Assembly: GCA_963817905.1 (NCBI GenBank)
Contig: CAWFPS010000003.1
Span: forward strand, 1,054,001 to 1,118,000
Source: VRUE01 sp963817905
GTDB lineage: Bacteria > Actinomycetota > Thermoleophilia > Solirubrobacterales > 70-9
Length of the DNA: 64,000 nt
Reading direction: 5' to 3'
A program made the position numbers and the translations under genes. The notes under the pieces were generated by a model. The model searched no databases and had not been told where the DNA came from. It saw only the letters and a program-made list of their open reading frames with translations. Positions 48,998 to 58,979 of the stretch are shown here, in pieces. Each line of letters begins with the position of its first letter. Position 1 is the first letter of the stretch.

Positions 48998-51900
48998 TCA
49001 GCAGATCCCGAGTTCGCTGCCAACCCAAATAGATGTGGAGATGAGACCGAGAACATCCGCAATTCCTTGGAGCGCGCCGCCGAGCGCCTTCTCTTCATCC
49101 TCCCCACCTATTATCAGCGCCCTTCCGACCCCGGCAAAAGCAGTCCCTGCTGCTCCTATAGCCCCTCCGATAGTCGCGCACGTCTTACGGTACATTCCAA
49201 TAACGGCGTCCGTCGCCTTATGCAACACTTTGTTAACTTCTTTTTCCCAGGGAAACCACTTCATGCCCCCCGGTCCAATGTAGGTCGTAGACCTTCGCGC
49301 TCTCTTTTCCCGCATTTTCCGCATGCGGGCCCTAATCCGGCCCGTCGCGCGGCGCACCGCAGCCCGCGCCCTCCTACGGGCAGATACACACGCTTTCTTC
49401 GTCGAGCAGGTCCCATTCAGGTCGAACCCGTTGACCGGATCTTGATTGGCATAGTCATAAGCATTGGCTGACCCGCCAGGAACGGGATCAGAAGTGATAA
49501 ACCGTCCCAGAGTCGGAATGTAGCTTCGCACGCCCATTTGGATCACGCCGGACGGCAATTCCGTTCGGCGTTGTTTCCCCCCAAGCCACCCATAGCGACC
49601 GGAACTGCCTTTCACAGGATTGCCGAACTCTTCAAATTCAAAGTTCGCAGTAGGTTCTTTCGCCGACACGCTGATACTGGCACTGGCCACGACGTCGCCA
49701 TGCAGATTGGTGAGCTGTAGGCTGGTCGTGCCCGAGCTGTCTTGAATCGCAGCGAGACTGCCGCCGATTCCGCCGATGTTGCGGGACCAACTGCTTCCGC
49801 GTTCGGTCCAAGCCGTTGAGTCCGAAGCCATCGCGTAGTGGAAGAGTTCGGTTCCAGTTTTCGTCCCCGTTTGAGTGACTTGTCGAGGACGACCGGCCGC
49901 ATCCAGTTCGTAGGTATTCGTCAAACCGCCCTGCGACTGGCTCGCGACCATTCCGTTGTAGTAGTAGCTGGTTTCCAACGTGCTGCCGCCCGCGAATTTG
50001 GCGGGCAGGTTCGTTATGCGGCCAAAGCTATCGTAAGTGACGGTTTCAGGCCCAGTCAAGCGGTCCGCTGCATCGTATTGGTATTCCTGAGAGGTTCCAG
50101 TCGACTCCGTTTCGCAAGCGCCTTCTGACGGACGGGTCGTCAGTTTCGTGCGGTTGGAGTCCGCATCGTACGAATACTGGCGCGTCGTGCAACCTTTACC
50201 TGTCGGGGTTTCCTTGGCCCATTCCAACCTGCCGGCCTTGTCGTAGGTGTATTCCTCGCTGGAGGCGAGGCTGGCCTGGGAGAGGATCTGGCCAAAGATC
50301 GAGCGTTCGTTGCTCTCTTCGACCCAGGTGCATTCTCCCGTGCAGCTCACGACCTTCGTGTAGCTGCGTTTGGTTGGCTCCCCGCTGCCGTCATAGGTCG
50401 TTTTGGCGACCAAGCCATCGGGCAAGCCTTCTTCGATCAGCTTGCCTTCCGCGTCGTAGGCGGCGGCGAACGTCCCCGCGGCCGAGTCGCTCAGCGCAAC
50501 GAGCGCACCCGAGGTTTCGTCGTAGCCGTAGGTCTGGGTTCCCTTGCCGTCGAAGACGGTCTCGGGGCGCCCTGCGAGGTCGTATTTCGTTGTGGAGGTG
50601 CTTCCGTCGGCGTCGGTGTATTGGATCGGGTGGCCCAGTTCGTCATAGGCAACCGCCACAGCTTGGTTGTCGAACGTTTTACATGAGACCCAGCAGTCCA
50701 ACTTCTGTTCCACCGGCATTCCCGTTTGTGGGTCGTAGACCGTGATCGTGGGCCAGAGGAATTTCCCGGCGCCAATCAATTTGCTTCTTGTTTCCTGGCC
50801 TACTGAGTTATAGTTCGTGATCGTCTTGTGAATCGTTGAGTATTCTTCACCTAATTCTTCTTTACCCCCCGGGCTGTCGATTACTTCTTCGGGCTCGTCC
50901 AAGCTATTGAATTTGGCATAACGGGTCACGGGGAGTTCCGGCAATCCTTCCGTTCCGGGCTGCGCTGCCGGAAGGGTCTTGCAGGGCAGCCCCGCATAGG
51001 CCGCGTTGTTGCCGCAAGAGCTGTCTTGGGAATTCGTGCCGGCAGTCCAGTAGACGGTCTTGGTCGTACCCGCTTTTTCCCCTTCGGTATCCGAAGGCTG
51101 GCGGCTTTCGGTCACCTGACCGGCGGAATTGTAGGCAGTTGTGCTGACCAGGTTGAGGCCGCTCGGGTCGGTGATCTGTTCAGTCGGCTTGCGCAACTCC
51201 CAGTTGTAGCCGGTTTTGGTCACGTGCGAGTCGAAGTCGGCCGCTTTGGCAGGCACGAAGGCGGTGACGGTTTCGGTGGTTGGCAAGCGTGGCGAGGTTT
51301 CGTCTTCTTTTTTGGCTTTGAAGCCGTAGTCGTATTCGACCGTCGTGTGCTGGCGTGCTTGGACTTTTTCGCCCGATTCGAGCCGTACTTCGTGCAGCGG
51401 GCCCCACGATTGCAGCATCTCGGTTCCGTCTGCTGAGTATTCGGAGTGGGTGTCGAGTTCGTGGGAGCGTTCGGCCGGGTTTTCGGCCTGCAAGGCCAAC
51501 AGGCGGTTCTGTGCGGTGAGTTCGCGCACGACGTTTCCCTGCAAGTCGGTTTCGCTAGTCGCGATCGAATCGCCTTCGACGCCGGGCGGCGACGGGTGAG
51601 CGGTGTTGACCTCGTTTCCGCCGGGGTCCAGGTAGTGGACCACGGCCTGGTCGTAGTCGCTCGGTTCTTCGGCCGGCACCTCGGTCGGCGGGAAGACCGC
51701 GGTGGCGTCCACTGGGTAGTCGCTTTGGCCCCATTTGGAGATCGCCGACAGGCTGAGGTCATAGGGAGCGCCTTCGCCTGTAACCGCAACGTCGTAGGCG
51801 AGCGTCGTGGTCGCCGTGGAGGGGCCTTCTATCAAGAGGCTGGCATGGCTGGCGCTCTTGAGCTTTGCTTCGTAGGGGCCACCGGAGCCCGCCGGGTAGT

Positions 51901-54900
51901 AGGCGAACTGCCAAGGTTTCAGCCCCGGTGGGGTGAGGCTGGCGAGTCTCGCGCCATTTGTTGATTCGTAGGTGTAGGTCTCTTTCCGAGGTTCCGGCGT
52001 GACGCGCGGGTCCCACTCTTCCGTGAGGTTCCCCGTGGTCGAGTCATATGCGTATTCGGCAACGGCCTGGCCTGTCCCCGATCCGCTTGAATCGTAGTAG
52101 GTAATGGCGTGGAGGCGCTGGTCGCTGCCCACTTCGGAATAGCTGAAGTAGAGGGAGCGACAGCCTTTCGTGCTTGGCGCGTAATTGCCTTCGCCTTTGA
52201 GCGGATTGCATTCGACCCCTGCCTGAGCGGGACCGATCTCCGCTTCCAGCCGCTCTTGTTTTTCAAAGATTTCGTAGGTGAGGCGGCTCTGACTTGCGGT
52301 TCCGGCGTAAGAGACCTTGCTCGGCACATAGTCATTGGTGGTGCCGTTTCGCGTGAATTCGGTTTTGGTGCCGTTGGGATCGGCAAGGATGAAGTTGCCG
52401 CCCGATTCGCTCAGGGTATATTCCTTGGCTTCTTCGGGAGGAACGTAGGTGTAAGGGGCTGAGCTTCCGGTCCTGTTGAAGGGAATACCGGCGCCTTCGT
52501 TGTCGAGCACTTCGACCCAGTTCTGTTCGGGAATTTCGGCTTCGGCTTCCCATTCTTCGCAGAAGTGGGTCTCGTCGCACGGTTGGTTGCCAGGACCACA
52601 GCCGACTTCGTTGCCTTCTTCATTCCAGCACTCTTTTTCAAAAACGGCTTCCACCCTGTCTTCGTGGAAGACCAGCGCTTTCTGCCAGGCTTCTTCTTCG
52701 TAATCGGCTTCCACCGGCGCCGCGGGCTGCCACATTTGTCCCAGCGTTTTGCTGTTGGTTTTTTCGCTTGCCCCGTAGGCGGAGTTGAAGGTGCGGGTGA
52801 ATTCAAGGTTGGCTTCGGTGCCCGGCACAGCGATCGAAACATCGGAGCGAACGATCGTGAAGGCGCCGGTCACGAGGTCGACGCTCGCAGGGCCGACCTG
52901 TTCTACTGCGTCGCTGGGCCCGCCCCCGAAGCGGCTGTAGCTGACGTTGACAGGTTTACTGGCACCGGCCACGAGATGGCCGCCATTGAACACGGCGCGC
53001 AGCTCCACTCCTTCTTCGACCGGTTCCCAGCCTTCGGCTTCGGCAAAAGCCTTGAGGTCGAAATAGAGCGGCGGGGATTTGGTCTCATTTGCCACTTCGA
53101 GTGCCCAGCCAGGATGTTCTCCTTCTGTGTTCCACAGATACAGAGAAGGGATCTGTTTGAACGTTTCCGAGCTCGGCGCCTTCAGTTGGTAGGCGACCGA
53201 ACTCACGTGTCCGCCTTCCAAGGGAACGTCCCATTCGGAGGCGAGGGTCAGATCCGAGCCGCTCTTGGCACCTTCACCAGGCGAGATAAGCTTGCTGGTT
53301 GAGGGTGCGGGCTTGTATATACCGGTGTTGAAGATGTACTCTGCCGGGGTCGGGTCTGCGGCTTGTTCGGAATTCGTTGCCGTAACCCAAACAGTATGCC
53401 ACTCGCCGTGGGTAGTGAAAGCCGGCGCGGTGTATGGAGAGGTGCATGGTTTTGTGAGAAACTGGTTGTCCAGCGCACATTTGAAGGTCGAACCCGGTTG
53501 GTCCGACGTGAATTCGATCGGTGCAGGGGCTTCGCCTGATAGGTAGGTGTTCATCGGTGAGGTGATCGTTGTGTCGGGTGGATTCTGGGTCGTAAAAGTT
53601 TTGTCGGACCCGGTGGCAGTTCCGCCCGAACTCGTGGCGGTGAGGCGAAAGTGGTAGGTAGTCGCTGACTTGAGTCCGGTGATCAGCTCACTCGCTTCAA
53701 CGGGGCTGGTGCCGGCCCCGGCCGATGCAGGTTTGGCCGGGGCTACGGAGCCATAGGAAGTGGACGTGCCGTATTCGTATTGATATGTAGTACTCAAGCC
53801 GTTTGGGTTGACTTTCCCGCTAACGACCGCTTCGGTTTCGCTGGGTGGATAGGCGCTTTCGGTCACCGCGCTTGGCAGTTCCAAGGTGGTGAAGGTTTTG
53901 TCTTCGCCGTAGCTGGTCCCGCCTTCGCTGGTGGCCGTGACGCGGAAGTGGTACGTCGTCGCTTCTTCGAGGCCGTCGATCGCTTTGCTTACGGCGACGG
54001 GGCTGGTTCCCGAGCCGGCCGATTCGGGGCTGGTCGGGACTTTGGTGCCGTAGGAGGTCGTCGTGCCGTATTCGAACTGGTAGGTCGCGGCGGTGCCGTT
54101 GGGGTTGACCGTATCTTTGAGGGTTGCTCCGGAGGCGGTGACGGCCGTCGCGGCTTCGCTGGTCGCGCTCGGGGCTTTGGCTCCGACCGGCTGCGCTTCG
54201 TCTTCTTCGACTTCCGCCCCGCTCAGGGTGCGGTTGTAGATGCGGATGTTGTCGATCAGTCCCCTGAAGGCGTCTTCTTCTCCCCAGACCAGGTCTCCGC
54301 CGATCTGAAGTGGGCCTTTGCCGCCCGCAGCCTGAAGGGTGGCAGTTGTGCCGACGAGTTCGCCGTCCACGTAGAGGCGCAGGTATTCCCCGTCGGAGGT
54401 AAGGGCGAGGTATGACCAGGCTTTGGAAGGGAGTGAGCTCGTGCCTTCGACTATCGCCTCTTCTTCTTCTTCGCTGCCGAAGACGAAGCCGGCCGGGTAT
54501 TCGTATTCGGCCTCCGCTTCGAGCTGGTAGCTGGCGAATTCCGGAGTTTCCTTGGTCAGGATCGCGCCCCATTCCTTGATTTCTTCTGGCTTGACCCATG
54601 CCTCCAGGGTGAAGTTCCGGCTCAGCTCCAGCTCCCTGGACGAGGGGACCGTGGCCAGGGCCGCTTCGCCGTCGAAGGACAGGGCGCCGCCGAAGTGTCC
54701 TTCGCCACTCCATTTGGCGCCGTTAAGGGTGGCGTCGTGGCCGTGTCCGGAGCCGTCTTCGGCCGTTTCGCCGGAGCCTTCGTTGAAGGAGTACTCGGCG
54801 ATCGGTGTTTCTGAGCTGGGCATCGTGTAGACGACAGAGAGATAGGGGCGGTTGGCTTCGGTTTTGGCCGCGCTTGAGTCGAAGGTGATCTGGCGGTTGG

Positions 54901-56221
54901 TGCAGCTGGTTTTGCCGCATTCGCGCACTTGGTCGTCGAGCAGCTTCATGATCACTTCCAGCTGTTCGCCTTCGGTTGCTTCTTCTTCGACGGTTTCGGT
55001 CGGCAGGGAGAATTCCCACCAGCCCGCCTGGCTGCCTCGTTCGCTCGTCAGCACTTCTCCGAGCCATTCGGAGTAGTCGCCGCCTTCGGTTTCCCAGAGG
55101 TGTTCGGGGCCGTCATAGCGGCTCCAGGAGGCCTGCCAGGTCCAGGGCTTGGTGACCTTGCGCAGCTCGACGCCTTCTGTGTTCTGGGCGGTTTCGGTGG
55201 AGCGGATATGAAAGGTGGCCGAGGAGACTTCGGCGGTGGGCGGAATCGACTGGGTCTCGAAGTTCATCAGCGTCCGCCACCAGTTGTCTTCGGAGCTTTT
55301 GATTTTGGGGGTGTAGCCGGTGAGGAAGGTGGTCCGCCCCCAGGAGGCGCAGTCGATCCAGCCGGTTTCGCCTTTGTGGCCGCCGATCACGCAGCCGTAG
55401 GGAGGGCCGGTGGTGATCGTAGGGTCGATAACGGCAGGGAAGCTTCTTTGCTGATCCGTGAGCCATGCCCGATCAGCACGGACGGTGAGGCGCCAGTTGC
55501 CTTCGCGCTCAGGGCCGAGTTCGTAGTGAACCGCGCGCGATTCAGCTCCATTGCTGTCGGACATCACGGGCGGCGGCAAGAGCGCCACGAGATCCCCGCG
55601 CCCGTCGCGGAAGGCCACGGCTCCGCCTTCTTCGAGCTTTGGCATGAGCCCCGCAGAAGCACTCAGCGTGAAGCTGAAGGTGCTCGGGTCCGCCGGGCCG
55701 GTGAGCTCGATGTCCTCCTTGAGGCCGGTGGGAAGGCCGGTGTAGTTGAAAGTAACGCCGGTCTCCGGAGATTCATAGCGTGCGGTCTCACCTTCGAGCT
55801 GGACAGGCTCTGCCCCGATGCTCGCCAGTTCGCTGGCTACCCAACCGCCGTCGAGCGAGACGCGGGCCGGATTGGTGTCGATCTGCTTCGGCAGGCTGAT
55901 GTCGACGTTGCTGGCGCCATTGGCAAGCGTTTCGCCACCGACGGAGCGCAGGCGCTCGCCGATCGGCTCCCAGCCACCCCTGCGGGCCGGATAGTTGACC
56001 GGGGACTGGTAGAGCCTCGTTTCCAGCTTGTCACCAGAGAGCCGAAAGGTCTGAGAGCTGGCGGTGCGGTCGGCGGCAACTTCGGGGCCGGGCTTTACGC
56101 TGCCGACTCCAGAAGGAGCGGGACTCGTGTCGCCCGATTCACCCTGCCCTGCCCAAGCAATGCCGGTGCCGAGCACCAACAAGAAGGCAGCAACTGCCCC
56201 GATGACCCTGATCCCCTTCAC
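48998..56221 (-). CDS. giant secreted RHS/YD-repeat protein
   Basis: The 2407-residue protein starts at GTG 56221 after a GGGAGG site. In order: signal peptide (1-25), a beta-rich region, a DNRLRE-type module (about 290-470), a LamG/concanavalin-like domain ('EYSFNEGSGETAEDGSGHG', about 475-650), two FN3-like 'VNPNG...Y.FEYGTT' repeats (about 690-870), an Ig-like Cys pair module, and then a long RHS shell of YD repeats (for example 'YDAADRLTGPETVTYDSFGR'). It ends at the RHS core 'YIPTLGRFITSDP' and 'ANQDPVNGFDLNG' (about 2265). The last 140 residues are basic then hydrophobic and Gly-rich, unlike the shell, and are probably the variable toxin tip. Third codon positions are less G/C-rich than in neighbouring genes. 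Confidence 0.85.
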   Translation of the reverse strand: MKGIRVIGAVAAFLLVLGTGIAWAGQGESGDTSPAPSGVGSVKPGPEVAADRTASSQTFRLSGDKLETRLYQSPVNYPARRGGWEPIGERLRSVGGETLANGASNVDISLPKQIDTNPARVSLDGGWVASELASIGAEPVQLEGETARYESPETGVTFNYTGLPTGLKEDIELTGPADPSTFSFTLSASAGLMPKLEEGGAVAFRDGRGDLVALLPPPVMSDSNGAESRAVHYELGPEREGNWRLTVRADRAWLTDQQRSFPAVIDPTITTGPPYGCVIGGHKGETGWIDCASWGRTTFLTGYTPKIKSSEDNWWRTLMNFETQSIPPTAEVSSATFHIRSTETAQNTEGVELRKVTKPWTWQASWSRYDGPEHLWETEGGDYSEWLGEVLTSERGSQAGWWEFSLPTETVEEEATEGEQLEVIMKLLDDQVRECGKTSCTNRQITFDSSAAKTEANRPYLSVVYTMPSSETPIAEYSFNEGSGETAEDGSGHGHDATLNGAKWSGEGHFGGALSFDGEAALATVPSSRELELSRNFTLEAWVKPEEIKEWGAILTKETPEFASYQLEAEAEYEYPAGFVFGSEEEEEAIVEGTSSLPSKAWSYLALTSDGEYLRLYVDGELVGTTATLQAAGGKGPLQIGGDLVWGEEDAFRGLIDNIRIYNRTLSGAEVEEDEAQPVGAKAPSATSEAATAVTASGATLKDTVNPNGTAATYQFEYGTTTSYGTKVPTSPESAGSGTSPVAVSKAIDGLEEATTYHFRVTATSEGGTSYGEDKTFTTLELPSAVTESAYPPSETEAVVSGKVNPNGLSTTYQYEYGTSTSYGSVAPAKPASAGAGTSPVEASELITGLKSATTYHFRLTATSSGGTATGSDKTFTTQNPPDTTITSPMNTYLSGEAPAPIEFTSDQPGSTFKCALDNQFLTKPCTSPYTAPAFTTHGEWHTVWVTATNSEQAADPTPAEYIFNTGIYKPAPSTSKLISPGEGAKSGSDLTLASEWDVPLEGGHVSSVAYQLKAPSSETFKQIPSLYLWNTEGEHPGWALEVANETKSPPLYFDLKAFAEAEGWEPVEEGVELRAVFNGGHLVAGASKPVNVSYSRFGGGPSDAVEQVGPASVDLVTGAFTIVRSDVSIAVPGTEANLEFTRTFNSAYGASEKTNSKTLGQMWQPAAPVEADYEEEAWQKALVFHEDRVEAVFEKECWNEEGNEVGCGPGNQPCDETHFCEEWEAEAEIPEQNWVEVLDNEGAGIPFNRTGSSAPYTYVPPEEAKEYTLSESGGNFILADPNGTKTEFTRNGTTNDYVPSKVSYAGTASQSRLTYEIFEKQERLEAEIGPAQAGVECNPLKGEGNYAPSTKGCRSLYFSYSEVGSDQRLHAITYYDSSGSGTGQAVAEYAYDSTTGNLTEEWDPRVTPEPRKETYTYESTNGARLASLTPPGLKPWQFAYYPAGSGGPYEAKLKSASHASLLIEGPSTATTTLAYDVAVTGEGAPYDLSLSAISKWGQSDYPVDATAVFPPTEVPAEEPSDYDQAVVHYLDPGGNEVNTAHPSPPGVEGDSIATSETDLQGNVVRELTAQNRLLALQAENPAERSHELDTHSEYSADGTEMLQSWGPLHEVRLESGEKVQARQHTTVEYDYGFKAKKEDETSPRLPTTETVTAFVPAKAADFDSHVTKTGYNWELRKPTEQITDPSGLNLVSTTAYNSAGQVTESRQPSDTEGEKAGTTKTVYWTAGTNSQDSSCGNNAAYAGLPCKTLPAAQPGTEGLPELPVTRYAKFNSLDEPEEVIDSPGGKEELGEEYSTIHKTITNYNSVGQETRSKLIGAGKFLWPTITVYDPQTGMPVEQKLDCWVSCKTFDNQAVAVAYDELGHPIQYTDADGSTSTTKYDLAGRPETVFDGKGTQTYGYDETSGALVALSDSAAGTFAAAYDAEGKLIEEGLPDGLVAKTTYDGSGEPTKRSYTKVVSCTGECTWVEESNERSIFGQILSQASLASSEEYTYDKAGRLEWAKETPTGKGCTTRQYSYDADSNRTKLTTRPSEGACETESTGTSQEYQYDAADRLTGPETVTYDSFGRITNLPAKFAGGSTLETSYYYNGMVASQSQGGLTNTYELDAAGRPRQVTQTGTKTGTELFHYAMASDSTAWTERGSSWSRNIGGIGGSLAAIQDSSGTTSLQLTNLHGDVVASASISVSAKEPTANFEFEEFGNPVKGSSGRYGWLGGKQRRTELPSGVIQMGVRSYIPTLGRFITSDPVPGGSANAYDYANQDPVNGFDLNGTCSTKKACVSARRRARAAVRRATGRIRARMRKMREKRARRSTTYIGPGGMKWFPWEKEVNKVLHKATDAVIGMYRKTCATIGGAIGAAGTAFAGVGRALIIGGEDEEKALGGALQGIADVLGLISTSIWVGSELGIC

Positions 56222-56322
56222 TGAGTTCCTCCCCTGTCGTGGTTACTCGCAGACGATTTGCTTGCCATCTGGTCCCGCGTACTCAGGCGCAAGCCCAAGG
56301 ACGGCACCCTTCCCTGCAAGCC

Positions 56323-56604
56323 CTAAGCCGAGTGCCTCACAGCCTCGGTAAAGAAGTAGCGGCTTTCATGTGCGCCGGGGACGGGGTTTCTGCTTACCCG
56401 CGTGATCCCTCCTGCCCCTACGAGGCTTAAGAGGTGGTATTCGAAGATTGAGATGCTTTTGCGCCCGCCGCTGATCCTCTCCAGCTCTCGTGCTGAGAGC
56501 GGGCGGTCGATCCACCGCATCGCTTCGATGATCCAGACCTTGGTCTCGTGAACGAGGCGGGGAACGAGCGCGCCCCAGTCCAGCGCGCCCGTTTCCCCGC
56601 TCAT
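56323..56604 (-). CDS. small winged-helix regulator
   Basis: The start at ATG 56604 has a GGAGGAG site in front. The longer frame from 56880 is non-coding. The 93-residue product has 'WIIEAMRWIDRPLSARELER', 'GGRKSISIFEYHLLSLVGAG' and 'SRYFFTEAVR', an ArsR-like winged helix. It lies directly upstream of the YD-repeat gene on the same strand, so it may regulate it. The 280 bases between this gene and the next (56605-56887) show nothing recognisable. Confidence 0.6.
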   Translation of the reverse strand: MSGETGALDWGALVPRLVHETKVWIIEAMRWIDRPLSARELERISGGRKSISIFEYHLLSLVGAGGITRVSRNPVPGAHESRYFFTEAVRHSA

Positions 56605-56887
56605 CGACTCCTCCCGCCAAGCATCGGGAGTTTGCGTCGCAGGCATACGCCGCCGCCGGGGTAAAGCGGCGGCGGCGCGTCGCTGCTGGGTGGAAGTTTC
56701 ATTCATCATGGAAGTCATGTGCCCCGAATGGCCCTGTGTCAGCCTTCGAGCCATTCGGGGCGATAACCGAAGCCGTTCGGCCGCTTGCTGACGACACCGA
56801 GCGATCAGTTGATCTTGACTAGCGAAGAGTTTCAGATTAGACCCCGACTGTCTATCCCCATTTTTTAAGTGGGTTATCAATTACTGT

Positions 56888-58159
56888 TCAGATTTCTTTT
56901 GGGGAGCCGTAACCAGCAGCGGGACGACTGAGGCGGCTGCGCTCAATGCCGAGAAACGAAGCCATCATGTATATGGCCTCCGCTCCGGACTCTTTAAGTC
57001 GTTTGCTATTGAGCGCAGCGATCGCCAAGAGCCCTGTGTCTGCATCGTCTAGGCACTTAGCGACTTCTCGCTTACCCTTCTTGTCCAGATTGAGGCAGTC
57101 CCAGACAAGCTGCACCTTCTCATCGTTCTCCAGCTTGCCCGCTCGAAATGATGCGAGCGTCGCGGCGATGATTCGTTGGACGATGAGCCCGTTGATCTCC
57201 CGCCGCTCCTCGGGTGTCAGATCCCGAAACTCGGCCACCTCAATACGAGGCAGTGTTACCGCCCGGTAAAAGTGCTTGTTCGCGTTTCTAACTCTCCCTT
57301 TCCCGGCGTCTTCAATGCAGCCGTAGTCGTACAGATAGCGAACGTAGCCGCTTAGGCTCTTCAGCTCCACGCCAAGCTCTTGGGCGACTTCAGTGACGCT
57401 GATTTTGCCCTCGGCGAGGATCTCCAGTGCTTCGACCCTGACTCCCCTTCCACACGCATAAGCCACGGCGTCCACAACCGCCTTGGCTCGCTTGCTGGCG
57501 GGATTTCTCGCTCGCCCTCGTGCAATCTGCTGTACAGATGCGGTCCCGGTGTACGACGGTTTGGGCCGACTACGTTCGAAGCCCGTCACTGAAACGATCA
57601 TCGTTGTTCCGGGCTCCTTCGATTCGGCCAACCGGTGTGAGCTTTTGACCTTGATTTCCACAAGCTGCTCGTAGACCTCGAGCACGTGCTCTTGGAGTTC
57701 GACCTTTCCCTTGGCATCGACGCATAGGCAGCGGCCAATGATTCGTGAGTTCTCATCGGCGTCAAGCTTCCCAGCACGAAGCGACGCCAGGGTCTCGGCG
57801 AAAACCGCCTGGGCGACCAAACCAAGTGACTCGCGGCGTTCGACTGGCGGCATTGACCGGAACGTCTCGTCGTCGATATGTGGGATCACGGCGGCTCGAT
57901 AAAGGTGCTCGATCGAGTTCCGTGCCGTTCCCTTTCCCATGTATTCGATGCAGCCATGGTCGTAGAGGCCGCGAATATGGCCACTGAGGCGGGGCACGCC
58001 GATGCCAATGGTCCGAGCTATTTCAGCAACGCTGAATTTGCCCTCGGCAAGGATCGCTAGCGCCTCAAGCCTGATCCAGTGCCCGAAGGCGTAGGCGATC
58101 GCATCGGCGATCTCCTTCTTTCGTTCTGCGGCCGGCTTGCGAGTTCCCGGTCGCGACAT
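56888..58159 (-). CDS. tandem winged-helix protein (two ArsR-like halves)
   Basis: The 423-residue protein is an internal duplication. Residues 15-190 and 225-400 align with each other, each with 'AIAYAFGHWIRLEALAILAE' or 'AVAYACGRGVRVEALEILAE', an HTH ('EIARTIGIGVPRLSGHIRGL' against 'EVAQELGVELKSLSGYVRYL') and a 'YDHGCIE' or 'YDYGCIE' wing. Both are followed by helical stretches ending in 'SLRAGKLDADEN' or 'SFRAGKLENDEK'. It probably binds DNA as a single-chain pseudo-dimer. Its upstream region (58160 on) is gene-free, so it may start an operon with the small regulator and the YD-repeat gene. Confidence 0.75.
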   Translation of the reverse strand: MSRPGTRKPAAERKKEIADAIAYAFGHWIRLEALAILAEGKFSVAEIARTIGIGVPRLSGHIRGLYDHGCIEYMGKGTARNSIEHLYRAAVIPHIDDETFRSMPPVERRESLGLVAQAVFAETLASLRAGKLDADENSRIIGRCLCVDAKGKVELQEHVLEVYEQLVEIKVKSSHRLAESKEPGTTMIVSVTGFERSRPKPSYTGTASVQQIARGRARNPASKRAKAVVDAVAYACGRGVRVEALEILAEGKISVTEVAQELGVELKSLSGYVRYLYDYGCIEDAGKGRVRNANKHFYRAVTLPRIEVAEFRDLTPEERREINGLIVQRIIAATLASFRAGKLENDEKVQLVWDCLNLDKKGKREVAKCLDDADTGLLAIAALNSKRLKESGAEAIYMMASFLGIERSRLSRPAAGYGSPKEI

Positions 58160-58568
58160 TGACTGCCCCTCCTAGTTGATGGTCTAGCCCAGCGAGCGCC
58201 GGAGCTTAGGAACTTTTGGAAGAAAGCGCTTAGCGCGCTCGCGCCCAGCCGACTACTCGGAAACTTCTTACTCTCCTTCTTCTCCGCCCGGTGGATACGC
58301 CGGGGCTGACGACGGGGGGAGGTGAGAAGGGATGACGATCAAGCCAGTTGGGCCTGTGGTGCCGACCGTGACTGTGAAGCACCGCTAAATCAGGATGGCC
58401 GCCCGCTCCCAGCTCTTGGCGGCGGGCGGTCAATGACGTTGCGTCGGCTGAGCCTGAATAGCGATTGAGTTCCTTGGCTATATGCCGGTGCATCATCGAA
58501 ACGACCTTCCGTCGACCGCTCGCTCCCAAATTGCTCCCCGCAATGAGCTTACTTCGTTCTTTCTATAA
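58160..58568. other. gene-poor stretch in segment C
   Basis: Of these 409 bases only a tiny frame at 58332-58388 has a ribosome-binding site in front. The rest shows no domain, tRNA or clear hairpin. It probably holds the divergent promoters of the tandem wHTH gene and the Xre gene. Confidence 0.35.
58332..58388 (+). CDS. possible 18-residue peptide
   Basis: ATG 58332 follows a purine-rich gggaggtgagaagg run and opens a frame of 18 codons (MTIKPVGPVVPTVTVKHR) ending in TAA. The ribosome-binding site is good but the frame is very short and no relative is known. Listed as a candidate only. Confidence 0.2.
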   Translation: MTIKPVGPVVPTVTVKHR

Positions 58569-58865
58569 GTGCGAGATCGGTCAGACAGGCAGCGTGCGCT
58601 CGTGCCCCGAGCCCGCTACGACTCCCCGCCCCCAGAACTGGCCCGTCTGGGATCGGCCTTGAAGGCGCTTCGTGAGGAGCGCGGCCTAAAGCAAATTGAG
58701 GCAGCAAGTCGTGCCGACATAACCGAGAGCCAGGTAAGCGACATCGAGCGAGGCAAGAACAATCCAGGGTGGATGCTGCTGATGCGGCTCCTCAGAGCTG
58801 GCCTGGGTGCGAACCTCGATGATCTGGCCGCTGCCTACGAGAATGCCGACGAGAGGCACAACTGA
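58569..58865 (+). CDS. Xre-family HTH protein
   Basis: The 98-residue product (or 87 from GTG 58602) has 'LARLGSALKALREERGLKQI', 'EAASRADITESQVSDIERGK' and 'NNPGWMLLMRLLRAGLGANL', a complete lambda-repressor-type HTH. The N-terminal residues before 'PRARYDSPPPE' are doubtful. It is the last gene before the intact tRNA-Val at the right island end, a place often taken by a control gene of a prophage or island. Confidence 0.82.
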   Translation: MRDRSDRQRALVPRARYDSPPPELARLGSALKALREERGLKQIEAASRADITESQVSDIERGKNNPGWMLLMRLLRAGLGANLDDLAAAYENADERHN

Positions 58866-58979
58866 GGCAAGCCGTTTCGGCCACTGAATAGCCCATTCTG
58901 GATCTCGGCTTGCTGGGCTAGCCATCAAACGGGGCCATCGCATGCGCTCAATGCCCGATGGCAAGAGGGTTACGACAAA

